Shown here piece after piece: positions 10,439 through 22,250 of a DNA stretch of 64,000 nt. The stretch lies in assembly GCA_027924585.1 (NCBI GenBank), contig BSBM01001719.1, forward strand, positions 9,048,001 to 9,112,000, written 5' to 3'. The stretch comes from Larix kaempferi. Taxonomy: Eukaryota > Streptophyta > Pinopsida > Pinales > Pinaceae. The notes beneath the pieces were generated by a model, which was not told where the DNA came from, did not search any database, and was given only the letters and a program-made list of their open reading frames with translations. How positions within the stretch are numbered: the stretch's first letter is position 1; every line of letters begins with the position of its first letter. The position numbers were made by a program, and so were the translations under genes.

Positions 10439-10805
10439 TGTGAGGAACCTCCAACAATAAATGATGAAAATACACGATATATCAGCAATAGCGGAACACA
10501 TAAGATATTTATTGATCACATGCCACTTCAAGGGGGAAACCTCCTTTGAGCAAGCTCAATAAAAATAAATCATGGATGCCTTCATTTGCCTCAACACATA
10601 CTTATATACTAAGTCTAAGCTAAACAACTATTACTCCCCATGAATGTGGGATAATACAATATACTCACAGGACGACTTACAAAGCATATGCGTCCAACAA
10701 CAATATACTAACCATGTAGGATAATACAATATACTCATGGGATGAATTACAAAGAATATGCATCGAACAACATTATACTAACAAAGTAAAGAGAAGGGTT
10801 CACAT
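10439..10805 (-). repeat. Chromo-1 3' LTR, end damaged
   Basis: This is the family LTR whose minus-strand end is GGAGGTTCCTCACA. Two tandem units of about 65-70 bp (tacaatatactca..gtccaacaacaata) lie inside. Minus-strand TATATAAG is at 10601-10608. Compared with 59114-59492, the first bases of the LTR and the polypurine tract are missing (a small deletion near 10800-10815). Confidence 0.85.
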
Positions 10806-10829
10806 ATTTGTCTTGAAATATTTAGATGT

Positions 10830-11745
10830 GGAAATAATTGTTGAATCTAAAGGAGTGGTTCCCATGTAGCATCGTTTGGTTGCATTCTGTGCCACTGAAT
10901 TAATACCTCAGAGATGGATCGAGAACGAAGCTGATGAGTGCACCTATTGAGGATGGCCTCTGGCTCCAAAATGATGGATCCTTCATTATCCAGTTATGGT
11001 AAAACAGTTTGTGCTTTGATGTTGGTTCCAAGAACTTTCTTTAGACAAGAGACATGAAATACTTGATGAATGCGGGAAGAAGGAGGAAGTTTCAATTTAT
11101 AAGCAATGGAACCAATCTTCTAAAGAACCTTATATGGCCCATAGAAATTTGGAGCAATATTATGACGCCCTTTGAGTTTCAGGGAGGCTTGCTTGTAAGG
11201 CTATAGACGAAGAAACACCATATCAACTGCTTGAAAAGTGTGCTCAGAACGGTGATGATCGGCTTGTTGTTTAATTCGATTTATTTCCATGTGAAGATTG
11301 TCCTACAAAATGTGAAGAATTTGATCGTTAGTTCAAAGAACCATGTTAACTTCTTGAACTGGTGAACTGCTGGGGGTGTATGGAAGAATCACTAGCGGTG
11401 CCTGACCATAGACTACTTCATAGGGAGTCATTTTAGATGCAGTGTGGTAGGAGGTATTGTACCATCATTCAGCGAGAGGAATACACTTTTCCCACTGATG
11501 TTTTTGTTCTGAGGTGAAGAAACGAAGATAAGTTTCCAAAAATTTGTTGATAATTTCATTATTACCATTTGTTTGTTGGTGATACCTTGAACTCATCTTC
11601 AGTTTGGTGCCAGTGTGGCAAAATAATGTTTTCCAAAAATGATTGGTGAAAGTTGCATTGCGATCTGAGACAATGGAAGAAGGTATTCCATGAAGACAGA
11701 AGATCTAGTCCAGGAAAGTATGTGAGGCATGAGGTCGTCTGGTGC
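10830..11745 (-). pseudogene. pol: Chromo-1 integrase C-terminal part and chromodomain
   Basis: This is a decayed minus-strand copy of the region that is better preserved on the plus strand at 12080-13030. It holds the part of the core around the second catalytic Asp, the following PQTNGQ-type block, the GPY/F-type segment and a chromodomain-like stretch with W-EPLL before the LTR. Several frameshifts and stops are present. It breaks off near 11745, where the sequence turns into the plus-strand fragment. Confidence 0.7.
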
Positions 11746-11769
11746 TTCTTCATAGCACAGATCTTCAAC

Positions 11770-13030
11770 ATGATGTCTTCTATGAACTCCATGCTTCTCC
11801 ATCGATAGGGCACTCTAGGTTCCTCAAAACGTATGAGCAGGAACGCAGTAGATTCATTTGATAGGGAATGAAAAGGACAATTCAAAAAATGGTGGTTGAA
11901 TGCGATACCTACCAGTGCAACAAGGGTGAAATGACACTCCTTCTAGGATTGCTCAAACCATTTCCCATCGCTACATGGATTTGGACAGATATTTCTATGG
12001 ATTTCATTGAAGGGATCCCTAAATATGGAGGGAAGACAATGATTTTGGTTGTGGTTGATCGCCTCTCCAAATATAGTCATTTTTGTGCCCTTATCCATCC
12101 CTATACCTCCTCCTCAGTCGCACAAATTTTCCTAGACCAGATCTTTTGTCTTCATGGAATCCCATCTTCCATTGTCTCAGATTGCGATGCAACTTTCACG
12201 AGTCATTTTTAAACAGAACCATTTCACCAGACTGGAACCAAACTGAAGATGAGTTTAGGGTATCACCCACAAACAAATGGTCAGACTAAAATTATCAATA
12301 AATGTTTAGAAACTTATTTTCATTGCTAGACCTCCAAACAACAACATCAGTGGACAAATTGCCTCCCTCTCGTTGAATGGTGGTACAATAACTCCTACCA
12401 CACTACATCTAAAATGAATCCATATGAGGCAGTCTATGGTCAGTCACTGCCAATGCTTCTTCCATACACCCCCAATAGTTCACCACTTCAGGAAGTTCAC
12501 ACGGTTCTTTGCAACTATGATTATATTCTTCGCATTTTGCAAAGAAATATTCACATGGAAAGAAATCGAATGAAACAACAAGCCGATCAACACCGTTATG
12601 AGCACACTTTTCAAGTAGGTGATATAGTTTTTCTTTGTCTACACCCTTATAAGAAATCCTCCTTGAAACTCAAAGGGCATCATAAGATCGCTCCAAATTT
12701 TTATGGGCCATATAAGGTTCTTCAGAAGATTGGGTCTGTTGCTTATAAATTGGAACTTCCTCCTTTTTCCCGCATTCATCCAGTATTTCATGTCTCTTGT
12801 CTAAAGAAAGTTCTTGGAACCAACATCAAAGGACAAAATATTTTACCATAACATGATAATGAAGGATCCATCTTTTTGGAGCTGGAGGCCATCCTCAATA
12901 GGATCACTCATCATCTTCACTCTCAATCTATCACATAGATATTAATTCAGTGGAATGGAATGCAACAAGAGGATGATACATGGGAACCACTCCTTCAGAT
13001 TCAACAACAATTTCCACAACTAAAGCTTTG
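11770..13030 (+). pseudogene. pol: Chromovirus integrase with chromodomain
   Basis: In order: remains of the HHCC zinc-binding region (ELHASPSIGHS, then CDTYQCNKG at 11904-11930), and the core with TDISMDF (first Asp) and IVSDCDATF (second Asp). Then comes a stop after TSHF and the PQTNGQT segment. The catalytic Glu position reads Lys there (GQTKIINK). The MNPYEAVYGQ block, the GPYKVLQKIG/AYKLELP C-terminal module, FHVSCLKK, and a chromodomain ending in DDTWEPLL follow. Stops and frameshifts interrupt the frame at 12213 and near 12330. Longest clean stretch: 12414-12851. Integrase joins cDNA to host DNA; the chromodomain guides it to heterochromatin. Confidence 0.85.
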
Positions 13031-13060
13031 AGGACAAAGCTTTTTCTAAGGGGGAGGGGA

Positions 13061-13439
13061 TGTTAGGAAGCTATGTCAACCCTTCTCTTTACTTTGTTAG
13101 TATATTGTTGTTGGACGCATATGCTTTGTAAGTCATCCTGTGAGTATATTGTATTATCCCACATTGTTAGTATATTGTTGTTGGACACATATGCTTTGTA
13201 AGTCATCCCATGAGTATATTGTATTATCCCACATTCATGGGGAGTAATAGTTGTTTAGCTTAGACTTAGTATATAAATACATGTTGAGGCTAGTGAAGGA
13301 ATCCACCAGTTATTTGTATTGAGATTTCTCAAAGGAGGTTTCCCCCTCGAAGTGGCATGCGATCAATTAATCTCTCTATGTTCTGTTATTTATGATATAT
13401 CATGCATTTTCATCATTTAATTGTTGGAGGTTCCTCAGA
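13061..13439 (+). repeat. LTR of the inverted chromovirus fragment
   Basis: It starts TGTTAGG just after the purine tract AAGGGGGAGGGGA and ends CCTCAGA (family end CCTCACA). Two tandem units of about 68 bp (gttagtatattgttgttgg..) lie at 13097-13235. By eye it is roughly 90% identical to the LTRs at 10439 and 59114. Confidence 0.85.
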
Positions 13440-14123
13440 CACCATGAATCCCATCAAGAAGCTCATAAACAACAGGAATTTGAAACTTATCCTTGATTGT
13501 GAGGTGATTAAGTGATCATAAGTTAATGTAGAGGTTCCATGACCCATCTTTTTTCCATACAAGAAGAACTGGTGAAGAAAAGGAACCGGTACTAGGGTGA
13601 ATAATACCTTGCTTAAGTAAGTCCCGAACGAGCATCTCAGTCTCTGTTTTTGGTGAAATGGGTAGCGATAGGGCCTAATGTTGGGAGGAACACTTTTAGA
13701 AAGGCGATGAATACAATGGTCCTCTGGTATTGAAGGTGGAAATCCCACCAGTTCAGCAAAGACACATGCGTATCTATCCAAAATTTGTTGTAGATCCAAA
13801 GGAGTAGTGGAGACCATTGGTGGGTGCATCTGAATGGAATGGAGATGAGCGATGACACCATGTGAATTATTTTTAAGGATATTTTCCATGCGATTTGCAA
13901 TGATGATGCTGAGATAACCTGTTTGTAAGCCCATCAATGTGTGTTTTTTCCCATTGACTGGAACTGTATCCAAAGTTAAGAAAAATCCCATAAGATGGGC
14001 CCAAGTGTGCATAACCATTGAGCGCAACCATTGAGCGCCCAAAACCACATCACATCCACCTAAGGGCAAGAAAAACATGTCGGAGCATAGGTTAAAATCT
14101 CCAATAGAGATACACACATTGCG
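13440..14123 (-). pseudogene. pol: Chromo-1 protease C-terminus and first third of RT
   Basis: The frame shows the end of a Gypsy protease (GGCDVVLGAQWL), a spacer, and the RT entry block with DHCIHRL and VPPNIRPYRYPFHQKQ. A frameshift follows. Further frames read the IPVVYELL-type block just before the break at 13440, where the inverted LTR begins. RT motifs with the catalytic Asp residues are absent from this copy. A stop at 14121-14123 separates it from the upstream protease frame. Confidence 0.8.
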
Positions 14124-14552
14124 TCAACTACCCTTGTAAGTTAAGGTGCCCCCATTGGTAATCATGACTTCGAAGTTGGAGAAAGGATGGACAAAAATAT
14201 CATGATGTTTGGTGATCCGAGGGTCAATGAAGTTATGAGTGCTACCATAATCAATGATAATTGTAAGAGGGGGATTCTTTAAGTAACCCTTGACCTGCAT
14301 TCTTTGTGGGGTGGTGAATTCGGTTAAAGCATGGAGAGATATCTCTGGTGGGTCGTTCTGAGAAGGAGGGTCAACATGCAGTTGTTGAATGCTGACATGA
14401 TCATCTATTGTATCTGGAGCTTCTTCACCAATTTGAGTTGCAGGCGGAGAATCCACATACAAGAGATATATCTTTTTCTCAACACATCTATGCCCTTGAG
14501 TGAATTTCTCATCACAATTATAACAAATCCCTTTTTCTCTATGTGCCTGCAT
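14124..14552 (-). pseudogene. gag: Chromo-1 gag zinc knuckle and protease N-terminus
   Basis: The frame begins with MQAHREKGICYNCDEKF and GHRC, the chromovirus-type CCHC knuckle that binds genomic RNA. After an acidic spacer comes the retropepsin segment IIIDYGSTHNFID. The active-site DSG/DTG triad reads DYG here, so the catalytic motif is degraded (the Chromo-2 copy reads an L-DSGSTHN-like sequence at 53285-53310). It is a remnant. Confidence 0.8.
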
Positions 14553-14639
14553 CTCTGCGTCAGAAAAATACTTGATAGGAGTTGGTCAAGGAGCTGACGT
14601 GATGGGGGGTTGTTGGGAAACCATATTTATGAATGGAAC

Positions 14640-15311
14640 AAGAGTGGATTTGGATCCCTGTTGGATTGTGATCTTGTCCTCTGCCAACTTAGCCAACCCT
14701 AGGGATTCCATAATTGTGTTCGGATAGAACATTTTAACCTCAGATCGGATTGCATCCTTCAGACCACTGATAAAACAAATCCTGTAGAATTCATCAGGAA
14801 ATCCTTCTATGTGATTGGATGGTTTATCAAATTATGTCTGATACTCTCTCATAGTTCCAATTTGGTGAATATTAGTGAGTGCTCATGTGAAGTCATCAAA
14901 AGCACTAGTACCAAATCATTGCAAAATGAGTTGGCAAAAATATGTCCATTTTGGCTCTTCATGAGCCTTGATGTACCAACGGTACCATTGAGGGGCTTCA
15001 TGTTCCAAATGAAAGGATGCAAGTGGAACTTTGTTGACATCAAAAGTGTTATGCGGATTGAAATATTGTTCTACCCGGTATATCCATCCAGTCAGATCAT
15101 TACCATTGAAGCGAGGAAAATCAAGCTTCAGCCCACGAAAATTGTTGGAAGAAGAACCAATGTCTACAGAAGACTCTGGCTGTTGTTTATTGTTCATGGA
15201 TGAATGCTGAATATGGAGGCTGATAATTTTTTCATCTATATATTGGAGTTTGGTTTTGAGGGCTACAAGTTCTTCCTCCATGTTTTTTTCTCCTACACAG
15301 GTGACAACCAT
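14640..15311 (-). pseudogene. gag: Chromo-1 gag capsid region
   Basis: It starts around 15311 with a short charged coiled-coil-like segment (MEEELVALKTKLQYIDEKI), then the retrotransposon-gag entry motif LDFPRFNGNDLTGWIYRVEQYF and HEAPQWYRWY. The frame ends at 14916 after a frameshift. The rest of the capsid (SGLKDAI-type and LGLAKLAED-type segments) can be followed in other frames down to about 14640. This is the structural protein of the virus-like particle, here broken. Confidence 0.8.
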
Positions 15312-16150
15312 AACCAGGAGATATTTTTTTGAATGAGTAGAAAAACAAAAACAAAAACTTCTTTAGTAAAGGAAAATTTGGATTTGGGAAAAACTCTGAT
15401 GGGTAATTGGGGTTTGACTAGGTTTTGGACACTTTCTAATGGACAGGGAAGCATAAAATGGGGATTTCAGAAACGGGGTGAAAGAATTGGAAATTTTTTC
15501 AGAGAGGGACAAAGAAGCATAAATAGGAAATGAACACAATGGAAAAATTTGAAGGCGATTGGGTGAAAATCGAAGAAGTTGTGGAAAAACCTGAAAATAG
15601 ATAGATGTGGGATTTATGGATTTGGGCAATGGAATTTGGGATAGGGTCCTCATGAAAGAGATATGAAGAATGGGATTGTAGGGGAGTTAGTGAATTTTCA
15701 AGGGAAGCATATTTAAATCAAAGAAGATGTGAAAAAACATAAAAAAAATTCGGAATTGATATGCAATGACTTGGAATTGATCTGCAATGGCTCTGGACAG
15801 AAGTAATCTGTTACTTATCAACTGGAAATAGATATGGTCCCTAGGTATGCTCGAATTCCTAAAGGTTCATGGGATTCACTCGCCTACCAATTCTATCTAA
15901 CATCTTGCGTATTGGGGTAGTACCCCTCACTCCACGACTCAGGTAAAATTGATAACCGCTTTACCACAAACAACAACTCTTGGTTTACCTCATGGGTGGG
16001 GACTAGTCAATCAGGTAGGGTCCATTTCCCTTTTTGCTGGAAGGTCCTCTCAATGGGACAGCTACTTCAGGGTTCCTGTGGTACTCCTAACAATGAGTTT
16101 CAGGGTTATGCCCAAGTACTTCCCACATTTAAGCGGATAGAGATTATTCC
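15312..16150 (-). other. Chromo-1 untranslated leader, left part
   Basis: It is homologous along its length to the Chromo-2 leader (about 54500-55640) and ends exactly at the Athila insertion, with the first copy of ATTCC at 16146-16150. It continues at 58969-59093. No coding feature. Confidence 0.8.
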
Positions 16151-18938
16151 TGTTGGTGTCCATTTTGTCACTATTTTTTATCGTCAAATATCCTCTGAGT
16201 GGCGTTAATTGCACTGTTTTGGTATAATAAATTACTCCTTTTGCCATTAAGACTGTCAAACAGACTCAGTTATGCATTTATTTGAACATCGTACAAATCG
16301 TGAATAATTATCAACATTTTTTATGATTCAATAACAATCATATCATATTTCCAGACATGATTGGCAGTTTATTTTTGCTCTACAGGGTATGGTCTTCAAA
16401 AGAACCTTCATTCAGACTTGATTTCACACCAAATACGCTAGAAGCATTCAACCCGTCGTTCAGCCCTGTGTTCAGTCCGCAGAATCTTTGGTTGGCATAT
16501 TCCTGGCCATTAAAGATAGAAATAGACCCATGGGTTTAGTTAGCTACATGGTGGTTATGGTTGATGATCCTTGGGTCTATAATATTTGCCTTCCTTCCTC
16601 CCAAGCTCGACAACACGCGATCTCCCCACATCAACACTCCAACATTCCGACTTTCCTATTTGTCCAACCAAATATCACGCCCGCCTACTCACGTCAATGT
16701 TCTAGAGGAGCCTCGTCTGCCCACACTCAGTCCACCAACACACTTCTCTACCTACATAGACGCTCCAACATCCCTCTCCTCCATCCATTCAGCTTGCTAG
16801 CATACGTTCTTCCCACGACTAAAGGAAACAAACACGCAGTTGTTCGCGTCGGATAGGATTGATGCCGTGGAACCTGGTAGATTCCCCTGCGCTGTCATAA
16901 GTCATCAGGAAGCCATTTTATAGTCTTAAAGACCTCTATTTTTAGAGAGGTCTACTATGTCGACCTTCTCTCCCAATGTAACATTATAAATAGCTTCCTC
17001 GTATGGAGAAATGAGAGGATCATATAGCATATAGGATATACAAAAGATAGCAGTAATTTTTGCATAAACATTGTGTAATTTTCTCAGTTAATAGAAGCTA
17101 CTGAATTTTATTGTTGATTATTTGTTGTTGGTGACTAAGTTGATTTAGTTTCCATATCTAACTGCTGGGAAGGGCCCCTCATCAACCAGAGGTTTTGTTT
17201 ATGTTTTTCTGTATTTTCTTTTCTGCAAATAGCTAGTTTGTTTCCCAGTAAATGTAATTAATTCTGTTTTCTGTACATGTCATTTCCTTCTTTCCCCGTA
17301 ATCTGTATTTTGTTGCTAACTTAATTTGTGTTTCCATAATTGATAATGGACGACCAAGCATAGTGTTACAGTTTGTTTCCAGTTTTCTACAATTAGATAG
17401 AACTTAGTTAGTTGCTATTTCAAGTTTAGCTAGAATTAGAATTAGTTCGGTTAGTTCTCCTTCTGTAGCTGTAGGTTAAGGTTTTATTCATAGCTTAGTT
17501 TTGTTTAACTATGTTATAGAAGTAGTTTATCTTGTAAATAATGATTAGAATAGATTGCTTCCTACTATCTTAGCTTCTCAACAGTCTTCTCATTGACTTC
17601 TTTGCACTGTAGGTTCATCTGCACTCGCCAGCTGACGTTAAGATCATCAAAACTGCCTCTTCTTTAGTTTAATTCATTTTCTTCCATCCGAATTATTATT
17701 CAGACTGTCATTCGAAAAATCATCCGGATCATCATTCGAACTTTCATTCTTTTTGCATTCAGTTTCTGAGTTTTTTCTTAACTGTAATCTTTCTTGCTTC
17801 TAATTAGCATTCTTAACCATAATTAGGACCCTGCTTTACATTCCATAAAGTTTTAATTAAATTCTTTCTTGATTTTTCTTTAACCGTCTTTTAAATTATG
17901 TCTTTTGGATTTGGTTTACTAATATGTTACTGCTTTAGAATTTATCACTTTTATTCTTAGTACAATTTATTACATGTTCTTAAGATTTAGTTCAGATTAG
18001 AATTAATAATTTCATTCTCCAAGCATTTTAAGTTTTGATAGTTTCTTCATCAAACATAGGATCAGTTTCTCATTCACAGATAATGAAGACGTTCATGAAA
18101 TAGAATTTGGTTCAGAACTAAATATCTTTATCAATTTTTCTACTTGTTTCCAAATCTAGTTCATAAATAAATATCTTTATTAAGTTTTCTACTTGATTCT
18201 AGATTTCATTAGTTTCATATTATTTTGCTTATGGATAGAAGATAGGTCATAATGTTTAAAGTTAACTATAATTGGTCTCTTTGTAGTTTACATCTCTTTG
18301 TCGAAATTAGATTAGACTTACTTCCATTTTGTTTTTCTATTACATTTGAATGTCATTACGATACATTCACCCCAGTTCCCATTACATTTGAAGTACAACA
18401 TCAAGGAGAATGGAATTAGATGCTTTAGTGTAGTCTTGAATAGTTGTTGAATTCATTAAATAGTTTGTAGTTTTGTTTTGAATTAATATAGTTTTCTGTT
18501 TATGTAATTCATCGTCAGATTGAGTCATTTCATATATAGGTTTCTAAATTCACTTACAATTGTTTCTAATTCCTAGATTAGAATCTGAAGAATTGATTAA
18601 GTAGTTTCCATATTTATAAAAGGTAATTTGCTTTTTGACCAATTTTCATCTTTTCCATTATTTAGTCATAGAGTAGAATAGTATGTCTTGATACTATTCT
18701 GATCTGTTTGTCTAGCTAGATTCAATAGTTCATTTTTTGTCTTTCTGAAGTTTGACTCAGTTTTTCATTTTGAAAGATATTTCGATCTTTTCTTTATTAA
18801 ACATTTCTAATGTTTGACAAGACAAAACTTAGGTTCCATTCTACCTCAGCATATACTTTTCCACAACTCTAAGAATACCAACCCTGGTCGATAATTAAAT
18901 ATTAGGTGTTTTCTTTGAGAAAACTCACACACCCAACA
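16151..18938 (+). repeat. Athila-like 5' LTR (2.79 kb)
   Basis: U3 is about 0.85 kb, with TATAAATA at 16985-16992. It is followed by a T-rich 1.9-kb stretch (17200-18900) without a coding frame. It pairs over its whole length with 56168-58963. Confidence 0.93.
16985..16992 (+). promoter_or_regulatory. TATA box of Athila-like 5' LTR
   Basis: TATAAATA is in a conserved position; the 3' LTR copy is at 57002-57009. Confidence 0.7.
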
Positions 18939-18941
18939 TTT

Positions 18942-18959
18942 TGGAGCCGTTGTCGGGGA
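18942..18959 (+). other. Athila-like primer binding site (tRNA-Asp type)
   Basis: TGGAGCCGTTGTCGGGGA lies three bases after the LTR. It is close to the TGGCGCCGTTGCCGGGGA site known for Athila elements (tRNA-Asp), with two differences. Confidence 0.85.
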
Positions 18960-19189
18960 GTTGTAGATAGGTAGAATTCTCTTGTAGATAGGCAGAATTT
19001 AGTTGTAGATAGGTAGAATTATCTTTTGATAGATTTGAATTTTTCTTCTTGAAATTTAGAAATAGGATGGTGGCGGGTGAGCGGTAAGACGAGAGGTAAG
19101 AACCTGCGCATCTGTTATAATATGCATCCCCAAAACCCAACACTAGTAGTGATGTATTTAGAATTTATTTTAGCTTTAGTTTCGTTTTC

Positions 19190-21100
19190 ATGAATAGGTC
19201 TAGAGACTCACAAGGTATATTTATTAAAACTAAAATTCCCACTAACCTATACGGGGGGCATGCCACCCCACTTACTAACTCAACAGAAAGGTATCGGAAA
19301 ACACCTAAAGGAGATAGTCGTACTTGGAAAGCTAAGGAAATATTTTTTGGAATCCAATTAGGCGAAATCATAGGGACACCAGGACAATCTATTCATAAAG
19401 AAATTCCACTAGAAGAATATCAAGCTCATCTTGAGACTAAACTTAGACAAGAGGAAACTCAAAATGATAAAACCTTGGAACCTTCCAACCCTCCATCAGT
19501 AGAAAAACCCAAAGACTACTTTTTCAATAGTAGGTGGTCCAAACTTAGTAGATTTTGTTGATCCTACAAAAGTAGACGCTCTTTTTGAGAATTCTGTGAA
19601 CATAGTTATTTCACAGATTGAGACAACAACAGTAGGACCTTCAAAACTGGATTCCCATGTTGCTAGTAATTCTCCTCCTTAAAAGAAGAATACTTTTCCT
19701 GAAACAGAACGTTGGGACATTCCCTATTCACCAAGAAAGGAACCACCTAGGTATTCTCTCTTTGGAAATCAAATCTTCATGGGGGATGAAAATGAAGATC
19801 ATGTCTGACAAGATGAAGAAGAATGAGAGATTAGAACCGAATGTACTTTCAGATTCCCTATCTTAGACACTGCACAAGATGTGACTATGAAAAACATTCC
19901 GCCCTCCTCACTACCGACCTTTTATGGGAAGAGTAGTGAGGATCCGGACACATTCTTATTTGAGTTTGACATTTTGTGTAGGATTTATAATTACCTACAA
20001 GATGGCCAAAAACTAAAACTCTTTCCTGCCACATTAAAAGATTCTGCTCTTCGATGGTTTATGGGATTAGGAGAATCTAGTATTAAAACTTAGGAAGACA
20101 TGAAAAATGCATTTCTACGGAAATATCAGGATTACTGTAGACCTAGGGAATCTCGCAATGATATTTTAAAAATTCAACAACTTGAAGACAAGAGCCTAGA
20201 AGACTATCTCAAAAGATTTAACTATGTGTTGCACAAATCCAAATATAGTGATCTTCGGGAAGATGCAGTAAGAACACTCTTCCTCAAGGGAATCTCAGAA
20301 GAATTCTTAGAAAAAATTAATCTCATGGCAGCAGGAGATATCTCTCATCATCCTTTTGCACAGATTTGTGAACTATGTAGGAATTACTCTAGGAGCAGAG
20401 GGAAAAGTGGAAGACACTTTCAAGAATCTTATGCTAGCAACCCGAAAGGAAACACATCTGGTCCTGGTGGAGTTACAAGGGTAGAGTTGGGAAACCTATT
20501 AGAAAAATTTCAAAACAGATATCTTAGGAGCTATGGGTTCTCAACTAGATGCACTTCAAGCTAAAAAGAGACAGGATGAGGAGTGGGAATCAATGAGTGT
20601 CTGCTATCCCAGGAGTAGAACTAAACATCCTCAATGGGAATGTCCATTGAATAATGTCTCAGTTTGTCACCTTTGTACAAAAGAACATCCAACTGATAAT
20701 TATCCATCGTTGCCTAGATTGCAAGCTGTATACAAGAGTGGAAACTTTGGTGAACCATCTAGGAGGCCTTGGAAACCTAGAGATCAACCATCGTATCAAT
20801 ATCCATCACAAATTCCACCCTACTACTATCCTTATCAAACTCCTCAACAGTGGAACACTTCAGGTTGGCAGAATTGGACACCGCAGTACCCTCCTCAGAC
20901 TGCTCAACAACAACAATGGACACATGGATGGAGAGGATAAGCTTATGCTCAAACACCTCCTCCTATGCCTAACCATCCTTACCCACCTAATACTCAACAA
21001 CGTTTTCCTAGATTTGTACCTCCTCCACTACTCCCTATCCCAATTCAACCTCACCATTTCCAGAATATGAATCCTCCAAGACCCACAATATTACCTGCAC
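19190..21100 (+). pseudogene. gag: Athila-like gag
   Basis: The gag frame is broken into several open segments. 19190-19561 gives an N-terminal basic region. 19881-20564 holds the capsid (LPTFYGKSSEDPDTFLFEFD, then LKDSALRWFMGL, FLRKYQDYCRPRESRNDI and SLEDYLKRF, the Retrotrans_gag core). 20533-20940 holds a Cys-rich segment (CPLNNVSVCHLCTKEH) followed by a Tyr/Pro/Gln-rich tail. In-frame stops lie near 19562, 20091 and 20938, with a frameshift at about 20530. Gag packages the element RNA in virus-like particles. Confidence 0.85.
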
Positions 21101-21593
21101 AACGATAATGAACCCTAACAACAAGCCAACCCAATCCCTTAACAACATTGGGTTGTTACCTCTTCCATCATATGCCATTTCGACCTCACCAATACATGAG
21201 ATTCAATTGCGGTCTGGAAGAGTTCTGCAAGATCAACCCAAGTCATCAGTTGTTATCCAAGAAGAGAATGAAGAAGACATACTTAGTGAAGTTTTTAATG
21301 ATGCCATTCTCGAAGATATGGTTATTCCTAAATCTTTGACACACAACCATCCACATAAAGAAGTAATTATAGGAGAAAAGTCACCTCAATATCCGGAGCG
21401 CCTGGTAATAGAAAAACCTGTAACTCATCCATAGTATGATATCATTAATGAATTGAAAAATATTTGTTTTAAGATCCATTTGTTACAAGCCATTAAGGAT
21501 ATTACAATCTATAGTAAAGTAATAAAGGAACTCTGTATTAAGAGACTAGGTAGAAAAGAAAAATATCCTCTGACGATCCATGTAATAGGATAA
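21101..21593 (+). pseudogene. pol: Athila-like gag-protease linker
   Basis: An open stretch at 21108-21434 encodes an acidic linker, with IQLRSGRVL-like and EKPVTHP-like segments visible in different frames. Stops separate it from the protease frame at 21594. Confidence 0.6.
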
Positions 21594-22202
21594 ATGTCAG
21601 ATTGTATAGCAAACCAACCTGGAATTCCAAAGTATTCAAATCCAGGAAATCCTGTGGTGACTGTTATCATCAATAACATTGCCATAGGAAAAACACTTAT
21701 TGATCTAGGAGACACTATCAATCTAATGACTACCACAGCTTTAGAAACTCTCAATTTAGGAAAATTCCTCCTCCCTACCCCAACAATGCTAGAATTAGCA
21801 GATCATACTATGGTTCAACCTACTGGAATCTTAGATGACATCACTGTATCAGTAGCTTCATGGGTATATCCCGTGGACTTCATGGTCATTGAATCAAAAG
21901 ACCCTTCCAAAGGTCACCCCATTATTTTGGAAAGACCTTGGTTGGCTACTGCCAATGCATTTATAGGATGTAAGGATGGAGAAATGATTATCTCTGATGG
22001 GTTATCTACAAGAAAGATAGATTTACACCCACCAGCACATCTAGTAACTGAAAACCTATTTTGGTTAGATTGTCCCTTTTGGGATGAGAACTTGGAACAA
22101 ATTTCCCTTGTTAGTGATTTCTCCTGGGCACTTCAAGAAAAAAACACCGAGAATGTGTTGAACCAATTTATCTCTTCCACTACATGTATAGACTTTCCTT
22201 AG
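21594..22202 (+). pseudogene. pol: Athila-like aspartic protease
   Basis: The frame contains VIINNIAIGKTLIDLGDTINL, in which the retropepsin motif D-L-G-A-S reads DLGDT. Then come LELADHTMVQPTGI, VDFMVIE and HPIILERPWLATANAFI, the usual protease flap and C-terminal motifs of Athila-type polyproteins. The protease cleaves the Gag-Pol precursor. The changed residue after DLG and the stop at 22200 indicate decay. Confidence 0.85.
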
Positions 22203-22250
22203 TCTTTTTCCCAACTTGACTAGATCTTTGGAGATGAATTCCAAGGAAAC

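Larger units (their letters stand above)
11746..13439 (+). mobile_element. Chromo-3': 5'-truncated chromovirus fragment in opposite orientation inside Chromo-1
   Basis: From about 11770 the plus strand reads the zinc-binding region of integrase, core, C-terminus, chromodomain, polypurine tract (13050-13060) and an LTR (13061-13439). Its outer part (about 12080-13439) is an imperfect inverted copy of 10439-11745. The LTR ends exactly at the Chromo-1 RT sequence, with the terminal CA changed to GA. The 5' half of this copy and the Chromo-1 segment from RT to integrase core are both missing. I infer nested insertion followed by deletion, because the arms differ too much to be one recently inverted copy. 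Confidence 0.75.
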
